Source: Prauserella flavalba
Lineage (GTDB): Bacteria > Actinomycetota > Actinomycetes > Mycobacteriales > Pseudonocardiaceae
NCBI RefSeq assembly: GCF_003202235.1
Contig: NZ_MASU01000006.1
Span: forward strand, 1-64,000
Length of the DNA stretch: 64,000 nt
Reading direction: 5' to 3'
Shown here: positions 1-11,606 of the stretch, one piece after another
Position numbering within the stretch: the stretch's first letter is position 1
How the letters are laid out: each line of letters starts with the position of its first letter
Notes under the pieces: model-generated
What the model was told of the DNA's origin: nothing
The model's input: only the letters and a program-made list of their open reading frames with translations
Database searches by the model: none
Position numbers and translations under genes: made by a program

Positions 1-3
1 TAG

Positions 4-19
4 TACTGCAACGGCAGTT
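4..19 (+). repeat. Left terminal inverted repeat of the IS
   Basis: TACTGCAACGGCAGTT is the exact reverse complement of 1338-1353. The match stops at base 20, so the repeat is 16 bp, or 19 bp if the TAG of the presumed target copy is counted. Confidence 0.92.
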
Positions 20-44
20 GGCGGTGTTGTGGTAGATCATCCCG

Positions 45-1339
45 GTGGTGGTCGATGTGGTGATGGATCAGCTGGACCGGGTGCACGAGCGGATCGCGGG
101 CCGGTTCGGACGGTCTGAACCGCGGAATCGGGCTAGGGAGTACGTATCGGGCCTGGTCGCAGGGTTGGAGCGGAAGAACGGCTGGACGCTGGCCGAGCAG
201 GCCGGGGAGGTGTCCCCGGATGGGATGCAGCGGCTGCTGCGCTGGGCGGACTGGGACATCGACGGGGTCCGGGACGACGTTCGCGACTATGTCATCGAGC
301 ACCTCGGCGAGCCCGGTGGCGTGCTGATCGTGGACGACACCGGGTTCCTGAAGAAGGGCACGCGCTCGGCCGGGGTGCAGCGGCAGTACTCGGGAACAGC
401 CGGTCGGATCGAGAACTGCCAGATCGGCACGTTTCTTGCCTATGCCTCGTCTCGTGGGCATGCGCTGATCGACCGGGAGCTGTATCTGCCCGAGCCGTGG
501 ATCGCCGACCAGGACCGGTGCCGGCGGGCAGCGATCCCGGAGGGCACCGAGTTCGAGACCAAGCCGCGTCAAGCCATGGCGATGCTGGCGCGGGCGTTCG
601 CCGCGAAGGTGCCGTTCGCGTGGATCACTGCTGATGAGGCGTATGGGCAGGTCAAGTACCTGCGGTTGTGGCTGGAAGCCCACGATGCCGCGCACGTGCT
701 GGCCACCAAGGTCAACGACACCCTGGTCACCACCGGCGGTGGCGAGGCCCGAGCCGATGAGCTGATCGCGGAGTTGCCCGCTCGGGCGTGGCGGCGGTTG
801 TCGGTCGGGGCCGGGGCACACGGGCCACGAGAGTATGACTGGGCGCGGGTGCCGATCCGGATCGGCTGGCAGGCCGGGCGCGGGCACTGGCTGCTCGCCC
901 GCCGCTCGCTCTCGGACCCGACCGAGATCGCCTACTACGTCTGCTACGGACCCCGCCGCTCCACCCTGCTGGATCTGGCCTGGATCGCCGGAGCTCGCTG
1001 GCGGATCGAGGAGTGCTTCCAGCAAGCCAAGAACGAAGCTGGACTCGATCAATATCAGGTCCGGTCCTGGCGAGCGTGGTATGCCCACATCACCCTGTCG
1101 ATGCTCGCCCACGCCTGGCTCGCCGTCTCCCGATCCCTCGCCACAAAAGGGGAGCTGACGTCGCTGAGCCGGGCATGATCGGGTTCACGCTACCGGAGAT
1201 CCGGCGCCTGCTCACCAAGTTGGTCTTGCGTGTCACCGACACCGCTCACCACGTCTGGGCCTGGTCCCGCTGGCGCCGCCGACGACAACACCAAGCCCGG
1301 CTCAGCCACTACAAACGCCGCGGCCACCCACTCACCTAA
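45..1339 (+). pseudogene. IS701-family transposase, interrupted by a -1 frameshift
   Basis: DDE-type transposase. The first frame (GTG 45 or ATG 63) gives about 377 residues with the family block LIVDDTGFLKKGTRS near residues 94-108, the QYSGTAGRIENCQ block, and a late WRIEECFQQAKNEAGLDQYQ block holding the third acidic residue. That frame stops at 1178. The expected C-terminal tail (GMIGFTLPEIRRLL, then a basic W-R-R-R-R segment) continues in the -1 frame to TAA 1337-1339. The switch lies at the AAAAGGGG run (1145-1152); adding one G would restore one frame. A one-base deletion is the simplest reading. Programmed slippage on AAAA is possible, but no canonical heptamer is present. Confidence 0.85.
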
Positions 1340-1353
1340 CTGCCGTTGCAGTA
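1338..1353 (-). repeat. Right terminal inverted repeat of the IS
   Basis: AACTGCCGTTGCAGTA mirrors 4-19 exactly. The last bases of the transposase reading frame (TAA at 1337-1339) run into this repeat. Confidence 0.92.
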
Positions 1354-1361
1354 CTAGCGGC

Positions 1362-1625
1362 TCAGGGGCGAAAGTTGTTGAGCTGCTGGGCGCCGTCGGC
1401 GGTGGAGGACTTCTCCCCGCCGCCGGTCGGCAGCTCGCTGCCGTCGACGCAGCCGCCGATCAGCTCGATGTGGTTGTCGTGGCGGATGTAGCGACCGGGG
1501 TCCCCGCAGTTCGCCTGCCCGACCGTGTAGACAGCGGCTCCCGTGAGCGCGAGCGCCGACGCGAGGCCTGCGAGCAACGGCACGAAACCGGAGCGTGAGC
1601 TCCTCGGCGTCGTCCCACTGGCCAT
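1362..1625 (-). CDS. Small secreted or membrane-anchored protein
   Basis: An 87-residue protein of unknown function. The ATG at 1625 follows a good Shine-Dalgarno (GCAGGAGACAGC before ATG). An upstream ATG at 1688 is less likely. Residues about 12-36 form one hydrophobic segment (FVPLLAGLASALALTGAAVY), a signal peptide or anchor. The rest is polar with two cysteines and an IELIGG segment. It is divergent from the threonine dehydratase gene, sharing its upstream region. The IS begins 4 bp after the stop codon. No family recognised. Confidence 0.65.
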   Translation of the reverse strand: MASGTTPRSSRSGFVPLLAGLASALALTGAAVYTVGQANCGDPGRYIRHDNHIELIGGCVDGSELPTGGGEKSSTADGAQQLNNFRP

Positions 1626-1732
1626 GCTGTCTCCTGCTCTCGAGGTCGCTGCGCGAAGACCAGGATACCCAATCGTGATGCACACCATGCACGAACGGCC
1701 GGACTGTGGCCGAGGACGTATCCTCGCTGCTC

Positions 1733-2938
1733 ATGCAACTGGTGAGCGTGGACCGGATCCGGCGGGCGGAGAAGCTCCTCGAGGGCGTGGTGCGGCGGAC
1801 GCCGATGGAGCACGCTCGCGATCTCGAGAAGTCCCACGGCGGCCCCGTTTCCCTCAAGTGCGAGAACCTGCAACGCACCGGTTCCTTCAAGATCCGGGGC
1901 GCCTACACGAGGTTGCACGCGCTGAGCGAGGAGGAACGGGCGCGGGGTGTGGTCGCGGCGAGCGCGGGCAACCACGCGCAGGGCGTCGCGCTCGCGGCGT
2001 CGCTGCTGGGGATCAAGGCGACCGTGTTCATGCCCGAGCGCGCCCCGTTGCCGAAACTGGCCGCCACCAAGGCGTACGGCGCCGAGGTGCACCTGCACGG
2101 CGCGGTGCTGGAGGAGGCGCTGGCCGAGGCGGTCGCCTTCGGCGAGCGGACGGGCGCGGTGTTCATCCACCCGTTCGACCACCCCGACATCATCGCCGGC
2201 CAGGGCACAGTGGGGCTGGAGATCGTCGAGCAGCTGCCCGAGGTGGCGACGGTGCTCGTCTCGACCGGCGGCGGTGGGCTCGTCGGCGGGGTCGCGAGCG
2301 CGGTGAAGGCGCTGCGGCCGGGAGTGCGGCTGGTCGGTGTGCAGGCGGAGGCGGCGGCCGCGTTCCCTCCGTCGCTCGCGGCCGGTGAGCCGGTGCGGCT
2401 GGCCAACATGCAGACGATGGCCGACGGGATCGCGGTCGGCAGGCCGGGGCCGCTCACGTTCGCCCACGTCTCGGAGCTCGTCGACGACGTGGTGACGGTG
2501 AGCGAGGAGGGGCTGTCGCGGGCGGTGCTGAACTGTCTCGAGCGGCGGAAGCTCGTGGTGGAGCCCGCCGGCGCGGCGGCGGTCGCGGCGCTGCTGGAGC
2601 ACCCCGGCGCGTTCGAGCCCCCCGTCGTGGCCGTGCTGTCCGGCGGGAACGTGGATCCGTTGCTGCTGCTGCAGATCATCCAGCACGGTATGACCGCCGC
2701 GGGCCGCTACCTGTACCTGCGCCTGTGCGTTCCCGACCGGCCCGGCTCGCTGGCCGGGGTACTGACGCGGGTGAGCGAGCTGGGCGCGAACGTCATCGAC
2801 ATCGAGCACTCGCGCATCGCGGGCAGGCTCGCGATCGGCGAGGTGGAGATCGCGCTGAAACTGGAGACCCGCGGCCCAGCCCACTGCGAAGAGGTGACCG
2901 AGGAGCTCCAGCGAGCCGGCTACACCGTGAATGCCTGA
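1733..2938 (+). CDS. ilvA: Threonine ammonia-lyase (dehydratase), medium form with ACT domain
   Basis: PLP enzyme converting L-threonine to 2-oxobutanoate and ammonia, for isoleucine synthesis or threonine degradation. The PLP lysine sits in TGSFKIRGA (K53 from this start), followed by SAGNHAQG and the phosphate-binding STGGGGLVGG. The last ~75 residues (from YLYLRLCVPDRPGSLAGVL) form an ACT-like regulatory domain. The 401-residue length matches the single-ACT medium form rather than the two-ACT biosynthetic IlvA. ATG 1733 is preferred over GTG 1706 because TATCCT (1719-1724) lies 8 nt before it, a leaderless arrangement, and MQLVSVDRIRRA matches the usual N-terminus. A 51-bp palindrome follows the stop. 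Confidence 0.9.
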   Translation: MQLVSVDRIRRAEKLLEGVVRRTPMEHARDLEKSHGGPVSLKCENLQRTGSFKIRGAYTRLHALSEEERARGVVAASAGNHAQGVALAASLLGIKATVFMPERAPLPKLAATKAYGAEVHLHGAVLEEALAEAVAFGERTGAVFIHPFDHPDIIAGQGTVGLEIVEQLPEVATVLVSTGGGGLVGGVASAVKALRPGVRLVGVQAEAAAAFPPSLAAGEPVRLANMQTMADGIAVGRPGPLTFAHVSELVDDVVTVSEEGLSRAVLNCLERRKLVVEPAGAAAVAALLEHPGAFEPPVVAVLSGGNVDPLLLLQIIQHGMTAAGRYLYLRLCVPDRPGSLAGVLTRVSELGANVIDIEHSRIAGRLAIGEVEIALKLETRGPAHCEEVTEELQRAGYTVNA

Positions 2939-2941
2939 CCG

Positions 2942-2992
2942 CCCCCAAGGCCACCTTTGTTGCGTTCAACGCAACAAAGGTGGCCTTGGGGG
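2942..2992. terminator. Perfect 25-bp-arm palindrome between convergent genes
   Basis: Arms 2942-2966 and 2968-2992 are exact reverse complements around one central base. The core reads AAGGCCACCTT, then GCGTTCAACGC, then AAGGTGGCCTT. It sits between the stops of ilvA and hppD, where a bidirectional terminator is expected, though there is no long T-run. The same core modules recur at 10207-10261 and 63717-63771, so this is a member of a dispersed palindromic repeat family. Confidence 0.8.
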
Positions 2993-3001
2993 ACGGTGGG
3001 C

Positions 3002-5573
<2,572 letters not shown>

Positions 5574-5640
5574 GCCGCCAACACTAGAGCGGGGTGTGCG
5601 CGCTCACACCCGAATACGTGGAGCGCGCACGTCGTCCGCG

Positions 5641-6135
5641 TCAGCCGCTGTAGGGCACTGCCTTCACGAGGGTGACCTTCTGGGTGTTGCCGTTGGGCAG
5701 GCTGTACTCCCTCGACTCGCCTTCCTTGGCGCCGAGCAGCGCCTTGCCCAGCGGGGAGTCGGGCGAGTAGATCTCCAGCGGGCCCTCGCCGCCCTCCTCG
5801 CGCGTGGCGAGCAGGAACTTCTCCTCGTCGTCGTCGCCCGCGTAGCGGACGGTGAGCACCATGCCGGGCTCGGCGACGCCGCTGTTCGCGGGCGCCTCGC
5901 CGACCTTGGCCGTGCGCAACAGCTCCTGGAGGTGCCGGATGCGGGCTTCCTGCTGACCCTGCTCCTCGCGGGCGGCGTGGTAGCCCCCGTTCTCCTTGAG
6001 GTCGCCCTCTTCACGGCTGTCGTTGATCTTCGCGGCGATGACCGGACGATTCTCGATCAACTCGTCGAGTTCGCTCTTGAGCCTGTCGTAGGCATCCTGG
6101 GTCAGCCAGGTCACCTTGCTGTCGCTCACGGTCAT
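5641..6135 (-). CDS. greA: Transcription elongation factor GreA
   Basis: Rescues backtracked RNA polymerase by stimulating transcript cleavage. 164 residues, the family length. The coiled-coil hairpin tip carries the acidic pair in [23 protein letters not shown], and a C-terminal FKBP-like domain ends near [16 protein letters not shown]. Two ATGs adjoin (6138 and 6135). The AGGAGG (complement of 6141-6146) is 2 nt from the first and 5 nt from the second, so 6135 is preferred. It heads the block shared with M. tuberculosis (greA, DUF4307 protein, mca). A 5-bp hairpin (6181-6194) lies in its upstream region. Confidence 0.95.
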   Translation of the reverse strand: MTVSDSKVTWLTQDAYDRLKSELDELIENRPVIAAKINDSREEGDLKENGGYHAAREEQGQQEARIRHLQELLRTAKVGEAPANSGVAEPGMVLTVRYAGDDDEEKFLLATREEGGEGPLEIYSPDSPLGKALLGAKEGESREYSLPNGNTQKVTLVKAVPYSG

Positions 6136-6205
6136 CATCTCCTCCTAGGGCCTGCCGAGCTTGGGTATACAAGCCGGCCGCCACGCTTGCGTGGCTGAGA
6201 TAAAG

Positions 6206-6232
6206 GAAAAACACGGCCCGCATGGGGCCGTG
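6206..6232 (-). terminator. Rho-independent terminator after the DUF4307 gene
   Basis: Arms CACGGCCC (6212-6219) and GGGCCGTG (6225-6232) close a 5-nt loop. On the minus strand the hairpin is followed by TTTTTCC. It lies between the DUF4307 gene and greA, so the two probably have separate transcripts. Confidence 0.8.
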
Positions 6233-6323
6233 CCGGTAGGCCAGGGTAACACGTTCGGAGCCCTGAATGCCGCTCAGTTCTCCGCTAAGCGGACATTCAG
6301 CGCGTCATTCACCCCGTTGGCCG

Positions 6324-6779
6324 CTAAGGGCTTGACAAGTATTCAGGAACATTGTACGAGCACCCGTACACATCGGCCGTGACGGGCCTGGTGATGCTGC
6401 GGACCACGGTCGAGAGGCGCTCTTCACCGGGTGGGACGTAAATCTCTTTCCGCCCGCTTTCCGCTCCCGAGATGTCGCGCACGCGTACGATGCACACCCC
6501 CGGTCGCTGGGTGTCGTCCCTGGCCACGTCGATCGTGATCTCCATGGCGTTGCCCGGCCGCTCCGCGAACCCGACCCGCTGGGCCTCGATCGGTGCGCTG
6601 CCGATGTTGCTGTACCCGATGTAGGCCGCGCCGCCACCGATGAGCAGCACCAACGCGCCGAACAGCCACTTCTGCCAGCCGCGGGGCGCGCGGCCAGACG
6701 GGCGGGCGGAGCCGTAGCGGCCCTCAGGGAGGGCCGGACGGCCGGACCCGGTCGCCGACGTGGCCTGTCCGGTGCTCAA
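6324..6779 (-). CDS. DUF4307 single-pass membrane protein (Rv1081c-like)
   Basis: 151 residues: a disordered Gly/Ser/Arg-rich cytoplasmic N-terminus (1-35), one transmembrane helix (WLFGALVLLIGGGAAYIGYS, about 39-58), and an extracytoplasmic beta-rich domain with two cysteines (CIVRVRD and YGCSYN). This matches the DUF4307 proteins found between greA and mca in mycobacteria. Function unknown. Divergent from mca. Confidence 0.88.
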   Translation of the reverse strand: MSTGQATSATGSGRPALPEGRYGSARPSGRAPRGWQKWLFGALVLLIGGGAAYIGYSNIGSAPIEAQRVGFAERPGNAMEITIDVARDDTQRPGVCIVRVRDISGAESGRKEIYVPPGEERLSTVVRSITRPVTADVYGCSYNVPEYLSSP

Positions 6780-6831
6780 AACCGGGCCTCCCGATCGGTC
6801 TTGTCGCAGGCGCGAGGAAGATGGACGACGT

Positions 6832-6858
6832 ACTCCGCGTTATGAGTATCCGCGGAGT
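6832..6858. promoter_or_regulatory. Dyad in the DUF4307/mca divergent gap
   Basis: ACTCCGCG (6832-6839) and its exact complement CGCGGAGT (6851-6858) flank an 11-nt AT-rich centre containing TATGAGTAT. Position and spacing fit an operator or promoter element for the divergent pair. No regulator is identified. Confidence 0.4.
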
Positions 6859-6928
6859 CCGACCCAGGTGGGCCGTGGGGGTCCGCAAGTCAACGAGCAA
6901 CGCAGGTGCGAGAGGGGCCTAGCCGGTC

Positions 6929-7843
6929 ATGTCGGTAACTGACGGACGCACGGCGACCGAGGCGGAGGGGCGGCTCCGCCTGATGGCGGTGCACGCGCAT
7001 CCGGACGACGAGTCCAGCAAGGGCGCCGCCACGATGGCGCGCTACGTCGCCGAGGGGCACGAGGTCATGGTCGTCACCTGCACCGGTGGCGAGGCGGGCA
7101 GCGTGCTGAACCCGGCGATGGACCGGCCCGAGGTGCACGCGAACATGACGGAGCTGCGCAGGGAGGAGATGGCCCGCGCGGCCAAGATCCTCGGCGTCAA
7201 GCACCACTGGCTCGGCTTCATCGACTCCGGCCTGCCCGAGGGCGAGCCGCTGCCGCCGCTGCCGGAGGGCTCGTTCGGCACCGTCCCGCTTGAGGAGCCC
7301 ACCGAGGCGCTCGTGCGGGTCATGCGGGAGTTCCGGCCGCACGTCGTCATCACCTACGACGAGAACGGCGGGTACCCGCACCCCGACCACATCCGGTGCC
7401 ACGAGGTGTCCGTCGCCGCCTACGACGCCGCGCCCGACCCCGAGCGGTTCCCCGGCACGGGCGAGCCGTGGCAGCCGCTGAAGCTGTACTACTCGCACGG
7501 CTTCTCGCGCGCGAAGATGACCGCGTTCCACGAGGCGCTGCTCGAAGCGGGGCTCGACTCGCCGTACGAGGAGTGGCTCGGCCGCTGGGACCCGGACAAG
7601 GCCGACGTGATGGAGCGGGTCACCACGCGCGTGGTGTGTGACGACTACTTCGAGGTGCGGGACGAGGCGCTCAAGGCGCACGCCACGCAGATCGACCCGA
7701 ACAGCCGCTGGTTCGCGGTGCCGCTGGAGATGCAGCGCCGGGTGTGGCCGACCGAGGAGTACGAGCTCGTGCGCTCGCTTGTGGACACCACGTTGCCGGA
7801 GGACGATCTGTTCGCGGGGGTGCGAGAGAAGGTGACCACATGA
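6929..7843 (+). CDS. mca: Mycothiol S-conjugate amidase
   Basis: Zinc amidase of the LmbE/GlcNAc-PI deacetylase family that cleaves mycothiol S-conjugates for detoxification; a hallmark of mycothiol-producing Actinobacteria. 304 residues. Metal ligands lie in AHPDDE (H24, D26, D27) and HPDH (151-154); [11 protein letters not shown] is typical of Mca. The sequence fits Mca better than the paralogue MshB by the [12 protein letters not shown] block and the C-terminal half. The stop overlaps the next gene's start (ATGA at 7840). Confidence 0.95.
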   Translation: MSVTDGRTATEAEGRLRLMAVHAHPDDESSKGAATMARYVAEGHEVMVVTCTGGEAGSVLNPAMDRPEVHANMTELRREEMARAAKILGVKHHWLGFIDSGLPEGEPLPPLPEGSFGTVPLEEPTEALVRVMREFRPHVVITYDENGGYPHPDHIRCHEVSVAAYDAAPDPERFPGTGEPWQPLKLYYSHGFSRAKMTAFHEALLEAGLDSPYEEWLGRWDPDKADVMERVTTRVVCDDYFEVRDEALKAHATQIDPNSRWFAVPLEMQRRVWPTEEYELVRSLVDTTLPEDDLFAGVREKVTT

Positions 7844-8163
7844 TGCTTCCGGCCTTCGCGACGGTGCCCGTGCTGACCGGCGCCGCCGCGCTCGCGCAGC
7901 AGCCGGGCAGTGGGGACAACGGCGGCCAGGGCGAGGATTTCGGCAAGTCGTCGCCCGTCGGCCTGCTGCTTCTGCTGCTGTTCTTCATCGCCGTGGTGTT
8001 CCTGGTGCGGTCGATGACGAAGCACCTCAAGCGGGTGCCCGCCAGCTTCGACGAGCAGCCCGCCGAGGACGCGGGCGGCAAGCCCGCGGAGGGCGACGAC
8101 GGCAAGGCGGAGCAGGAGAAGAACGACCGGGCCGAGGCGGGGCCGAGGGGCGAGCGCACCTAG
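7840..8163 (+). CDS. Small membrane protein downstream of mca (Rv1083-like)
   Basis: 107 residues. The start overlaps the mca stop in ATGATG (7840 or 7843), implying translational coupling. The N-terminal stretch could be a weak signal sequence; the clear helix is [21 protein letters not shown] (about 44-64). The C-terminal ~40 residues are charged and probably cytoplasmic. Same position as Rv1083. Function unknown. Confidence 0.85.
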   Translation: MMLPAFATVPVLTGAAALAQQPGSGDNGGQGEDFGKSSPVGLLLLLLFFIAVVFLVRSMTKHLKRVPASFDEQPAEDAGGKPAEGDDGKAEQEKNDRAEAGPRGERT

Positions 8164-8186
8164 CCGGGGCATGCCACCCTGGAGGC

Positions 8187-10196
8187 ATGTCGAACCGACT
8201 GGCCACCGCGACGAGCCCGTACCTGCTCCAGCACGCCGACAACCCGGTGGACTGGTGGCCGTGGTGTGCCGAGGCCCTCGAGGAGGCCCAGCGCCGGGAC
8301 GTGCCGATCCTCCTCTCCATCGGCTACGCCGCGTGTCACTGGTGCCACGTCATGGCGCACGAGTCGTTCGAGGACGACGACACCGCGGCGCTGATGAACG
8401 CCAACTTCGTCAACATCAAGGTCGACCGTGAGGAGCGGCCGGACCTCGACGCCGTCTACATGACCGCGACGCAGGCGATGACCGGCCACGGCGGCTGGCC
8501 CATGACCTGCTTCCTCACCCCCGATGGCAAACCGTTCCACTGCGGCACCTACTACCCGCCCGTGCCGGGGCACGGCATGCCGTCGTTCAAGCAGCTCCTC
8601 GCCGCGGTGACGCAGGCGTGGCACGAGCGCCCCGGCGAGCTGCGGGAGGGCGCCGGGCAGATCGTCGACCACATCGCCCAGCAGACCTCCCCGCTGCGCG
8701 AGCACGCCGTGGACGAGCAGACGCTCTCCTCGGCGGTGTCGAAACTGCGTCAGGACACCGACCCCGGCCACGGCGGTTTCGGCGGGGCGCCGAAGTTCCC
8801 GCCGTCGATGGTGCTGGAGTTCCTGTTGCGCCACTACGAGCGGACCGGAGCGCCGGAAGCGTTGTCCATTGTGGAGCTGACGGCCGAGGGCATGGCGCGC
8901 GGCGGGCTCTACGATCAGCTGGCCGGCGGCTTCGCGCGGTACTCCGTGGACGGGGCCTGGGTGGTGCCCCACTTCGAGAAGATGTTGTACGACAACGCGT
9001 TGCTGCTGCGCTGCTACGCACACCTCGCGCGGCGCACGGGGTCGGCCTTCGCGCTGCGGGTCGCGGGGGAGACCGCCGACTTCCTGCTGCGGGACCTCCG
9101 TACTCCCGAGGGCGGTTTCGCGGCCTCGCTGGACGCCGACACCGAGGGCGTCGAGGGCCTCACCTACGTGTGGACGCCCGAGCAGCTCACCGAGGTGCTC
9201 GGGCCCGAGGACGGGCTGTGGGCGGCGGAGCTGTTCCGCGTGACCGCGGACGGCACCTTCGAGAAGGGCACCTCCACCCTGCAGCTGCCCAGCGATCCGG
9301 ACGACGCGGCGCGCTGGGTGCGGGTGCGCTCGGCGCTGCTGGAGGTCCGCGCGCGGCGCCCGCAGCCGGGCAGGGACGACAAGGTGGTGGCCGCATGGAA
9401 CGGGCTCGCCATCACCGCGCTGGCCGAGGCCGGGGTCGCGCTGGAGCGGCCCGACTGGGTCGAGGCCGCGGTGGCCGCGGCGAGCCTGCTGCTCGACAAG
9501 CACCTCGTGGACGGCAGGCTGCGGCGCAGCTCACGCGACGGCGTGGTCGGTGACGCGGCCGGGGTGCTGGAGGACTACGCGTGCCTCGCCGAGGGGCTGC
9601 TCGCGCTGCACCAGGCCACCGGCGAGTCGCTGTGGCTGGTCGAGGCGACGACGCTGCTCGACATCGCGCTCGCCCGGTTCTCCTCCGACACGCCCGGCGC
9701 CTTCCACGACACGGCCGACGACGCGGAGACGCTGGTGCACCGGCCCTCGGACCCGACCGACAACGCGAGCCCGTCGGGGGCCTCGGCCCTCGCGGCGGCG
9801 CTGCTCGCGGCCTCGGCGCTCGCCGGGCCGGAGCGGGCGAGCACCTACCGTGACGCGTGTGAGCAGGCGCTGCGCCGGGCGGGCGCGCTCGCGGCGCAGG
9901 CACCCCGGTTCGCGGGCAACTGGCTGAGCGTGGCCGAGGCTCTGGTCGCGGGCCCGCTGCAGGTCGCCGTGGTGGGACAGGACGCGGTCGCCCGAGCCGA
10001 GCTGCTCGTGGAGGCGGCGCGGCAGGTGCACGGCGGCGCCGTGGTGCTGGCAGGGCAGCCCGAGGCCGAGGGCGTGCCGCTGCTGAGCGACCGGCCGCTC
10101 GTGGACGGTGAGCCTGCCGCGTACGTGTGCCGCGGCTACGTGTGCGAGCGCCCGGTGACCACCACGGACGACCTGGCGATGGTGCTCACCTCCTAG
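8187..10196 (+). CDS. Thioredoxin-domain protein, DUF255/YyaL family (Rv1084-like)
   Basis: 669 residues, full length for the family (SPATA20 in animals). The N-terminal thioredoxin-like domain has the signature [14 protein letters not shown] and the redox motif CHWCH (about residues 50-54). The rest is an (alpha/alpha) barrel related to glycosidase folds ([19 protein letters not shown] and [13 protein letters not shown]). Enzymatic role unproven. It follows the small membrane gene by 23 bp and keeps the M. tuberculosis order; synteny breaks right after it. Confidence 0.92.
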   Translation: MSNRLATATSPYLLQHADNPVDWWPWCAEALEEAQRRDVPILLSIGYAACHWCHVMAHESFEDDDTAALMNANFVNIKVDREERPDLDAVYMTATQAMTGHGGWPMTCFLTPDGKPFHCGTYYPPVPGHGMPSFKQLLAAVTQAWHERPGELREGAGQIVDHIAQQTSPLREHAVDEQTLSSAVSKLRQDTDPGHGGFGGAPKFPPSMVLEFLLRHYERTGAPEALSIVELTAEGMARGGLYDQLAGGFARYSVDGAWVVPHFEKMLYDNALLLRCYAHLARRTGSAFALRVAGETADFLLRDLRTPEGGFAASLDADTEGVEGLTYVWTPEQLTEVLGPEDGLWAAELFRVTADGTFEKGTSTLQLPSDPDDAARWVRVRSALLEVRARRPQPGRDDKVVAAWNGLAITALAEAGVALERPDWVEAAVAAASLLLDKHLVDGRLRRSSRDGVVGDAAGVLEDYACLAEGLLALHQATGESLWLVEATTLLDIALARFSSDTPGAFHDTADDAETLVHRPSDPTDNASPSGASALAAALLAASALAGPERASTYRDACEQALRRAGALAAQAPRFAGNWLSVAEALVAGPLQVAVVGQDAVARAELLVEAARQVHGGAVVLAGQPEAEGVPLLSDRPLVDGEPAAYVCRGYVCERPVTTTDDLAMVLTS

Positions 10197-10206
10197 CGAA
10201 CCCAAC

Positions 10207-10261
10207 CGCAGTGAAGGCCACCATGCCTGCGTTCAACGCAGTGAAGGCCACCATGCCTGCG
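10207..10261. repeat. Tandem pair of a 25-bp dispersed repeat
   Basis: Two identical 25-bp units (10207-10231 and 10237-10261), each opening CGCAGTGAAGGCCACC and closing CTGCG, are separated by TTCAA. The same unit, with CCATGCC changed to CCTTGCC, occurs at 63717-63741. Here the second copy is direct rather than inverted, so the long palindrome of the related loci is absent. Confidence 0.85.
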
Positions 10262-10322
10262 CCCACCCGTCTCCCGCCACCACCCAAACGGAGGCGCTCC
10301 GCGCCGCTGTGTTCGATTCCAC

Positions 10323-10345
10323 GCAGTGAAGGTGGGCTTCACTGC
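10323..10345 (-). terminator. Hairpin overlapping the stop of the Imm5-like gene
   Basis: GCAGTGAAG (10323-10331) and CTTCACTGC (10337-10345) form perfect 9-bp arms around a 5-nt loop. The TGA stop of the minus-strand gene (10339-10341) lies inside one arm. The arm shares GCAGTGAAGG with the dispersed repeats nearby. Confidence 0.65.
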
Positions 10346-10896
10346 AGGGGCGTGGTTCCTCGGCGCAGTGATGTGTCGAGGCTGCGCAGCAGCGCTCCCG
10401 CCCTGCCGCGGCCTCCCGGCGCGGGCGGGTAGCGCGTCAGGACGCTGACCACGACCGGGCCTGCCAGCTCCCGTGCCCTCTCGAGGTAGGCGTCGCCGAC
10501 GGTGTGGTCGCCGGCGTCCAGCTCGAACGCCCGCGCCGCGTGGGCGGCGGCGCCGAGAATGTGCAGGACCTGGGTCGACGTTGCCAGTGGGTGCAGGAAC
10601 GCCGCACTGGCCGCGGCGACGGCGGCACGCGCGGCGTCGCTCGCCGCGGCCAGCCCCACGTCCCGCGTCTCCTGGTACGCCCGCTGCGAGGCCCACGCGC
10701 CGTCCCGGATCGCCTTGGTCCGCTCGGCTCCGTCCGCGAACGCCCGCGCCGCGTCGACCGCGGTTCGCGGACGCGGATCGTCCGGGCAGTCGCGTTCGAA
10801 GATCGCCAGCGCGGGCTCAGCGCAGGCCACCGCGTAGCCCGCGATCTCGCGCAGCTCGGCCATGCTGAGCTCGATCGTCAGGTGCGCTTCGGTCAT
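10339..10896 (-). CDS. Imm5-like putative immunity protein
   Basis: 185 residues, Ala-rich and all-alpha, resembling proteins annotated in actinomycetes as putative immunity (Imm5-like). Recognisable blocks: ELREIAGYAVACAEPALAIF, DDPRPRTAVDAARAFADGA and HPLATSTQVLHILGAAAHAA. The label comes from similarity to polymorphic-toxin immunity proteins; no partner toxin lies nearby, so the real role is open. Divergent from a MerR-type regulator 58 bp away. The terminator-like hairpin overlaps its stop. Confidence 0.6.
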   Translation of the reverse strand: MTEAHLTIELSMAELREIAGYAVACAEPALAIFERDCPDDPRPRTAVDAARAFADGAERTKAIRDGAWASQRAYQETRDVGLAAASDAARAAVAAASAAFLHPLATSTQVLHILGAAAHAARAFELDAGDHTVGDAYLERARELAGPVVVSVLTRYPPAPGGRGRAGALLRSLDTSLRRGTTPLQ

Positions 10897-10915
10897 GGCC
10901 TCAACGGTATCCTTG

Positions 10916-10926
10916 AACCGCCGGTT
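10916..10926. promoter_or_regulatory. Short dyad in the Imm5-like/MerR divergent gap
   Basis: AACCG-C-CGGTT, perfect 5-bp arms, lies between the two start codons (10896 and 10955). MerR proteins bind dyads inside promoter spacers; whether this is such a site is unknown. Confidence 0.3.
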
Positions 10927-10954
10927 GGAACTTCACAGCGATAGTGGCAGGGCA

Positions 10955-11599
10955 GTGGAGCGAAACCTTCAAACCCGTTGTCGGCTCCGGCCGGTCGATC
11001 TCGCGCGCGAGCACGGGCTGTCCACACAGGCGGTCAGGAACTACGAGGCCGCGGGCATCCTCCCCGCCACCGAACGCTCCCCCCACGGCTACCGCACCTA
11101 CACGCCGCTGCACGCAAACGCCCTGCGCGCGTTCCTCGCCCTCCTGCCTGGACACGGCCACGAGAGGGCCACGGCGATCATGCGGGCGGTGAACAGCGAC
11201 GCGACCGCGGCCGCGCTCCGGCTCATCGACGAGAGCCACGTCCAGCTGCTCGGCGATCGCCGCACCCTCCAGGCCGTCGAAGTCGCGCTGCGCGACCTGG
11301 AACCCGTGCCCGAGGAACGCGGCGAGGTGTTCGTCGGCCCCCTGGCCAGGAGGCTCGGCATCCGCCCGGCCACGCTGCGCAAGTGGGAACAGGCCGGGCT
11401 GGTCCATCAGCTCAGAAGGGGCGGCTACCTGCTGGAACAGATCGCCCCGCTGGTCGACCAGGTCCGCTCCGCGGGAGGCGTCGCACCGCTCGAGTTGGCG
11501 CTGCGCGATTGGCAGGAGCGTCTCTCGGCCAGGGGCCGCGCGATGCTCGCCGGCGCCGCCGCGCTGGACGCCTATCTCGGCAGCCGGGCGGAGTCCTGA
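10955..11599 (+). CDS. MerR-family regulator (TioE-like)
   Basis: 214 residues from GTG 10955. An N-terminal MerR helix-turn-helix (RPVDLAREHGLSTQAVRNYE, then AAGILPATERSPHGYRTYT). Unusually, a second MerR-like helical unit follows near the middle (VGPLARRLGIRPATLRKWEQAGLV, about 126-149). This double arrangement is seen in TioE-type regulators. The reading frame is open back to 10862, but those residues look non-coding and overlap the divergent gene. Probable targets: itself and the Imm5-like gene. Confidence 0.8.
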   Translation: MERNLQTRCRLRPVDLAREHGLSTQAVRNYEAAGILPATERSPHGYRTYTPLHANALRAFLALLPGHGHERATAIMRAVNSDATAAALRLIDESHVQLLGDRRTLQAVEVALRDLEPVPEERGEVFVGPLARRLGIRPATLRKWEQAGLVHQLRRGGYLLEQIAPLVDQVRSAGGVAPLELALRDWQERLSARGRAMLAGAAALDAYLGSRAES

Positions 11600-11606
11600 G
11601 GGCGGG

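Larger units (their letters stand above)
1..1357. mobile_element. IS701-family insertion sequence, left target copy cut by the window edge
   Basis: Perfect 16-bp terminal inverted repeats lie at 4-19 and 1338-1353 around one transposase gene. The right end is followed by CTAG (1354-1357) and the window opens with TAG (1-3), the last three bases of the same tetramer. This fits the 4-bp YTAR-type target duplication known for the IS701 family. The element ends 4 bp from the stop codon of the neighbouring minus-strand gene (1362), so it landed just beyond that gene without cutting it. If CTAG were counted as part of the element, the inverted repeat would be 19 bp. Confidence 0.9.

Noticed and set aside
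1145-1152. Programmed -1 frameshift site in the transposase
   Set aside because: AAAAGGGG permits P-site slippage, but the heptamer does not fit X-XXY-YYZ and the family normally uses one frame; kept as less likely.
10296-10322. TTCGATT-like T-loop before the Imm5-like gene
   Set aside because: Flanking bases do not pair and no cloverleaf can be drawn.
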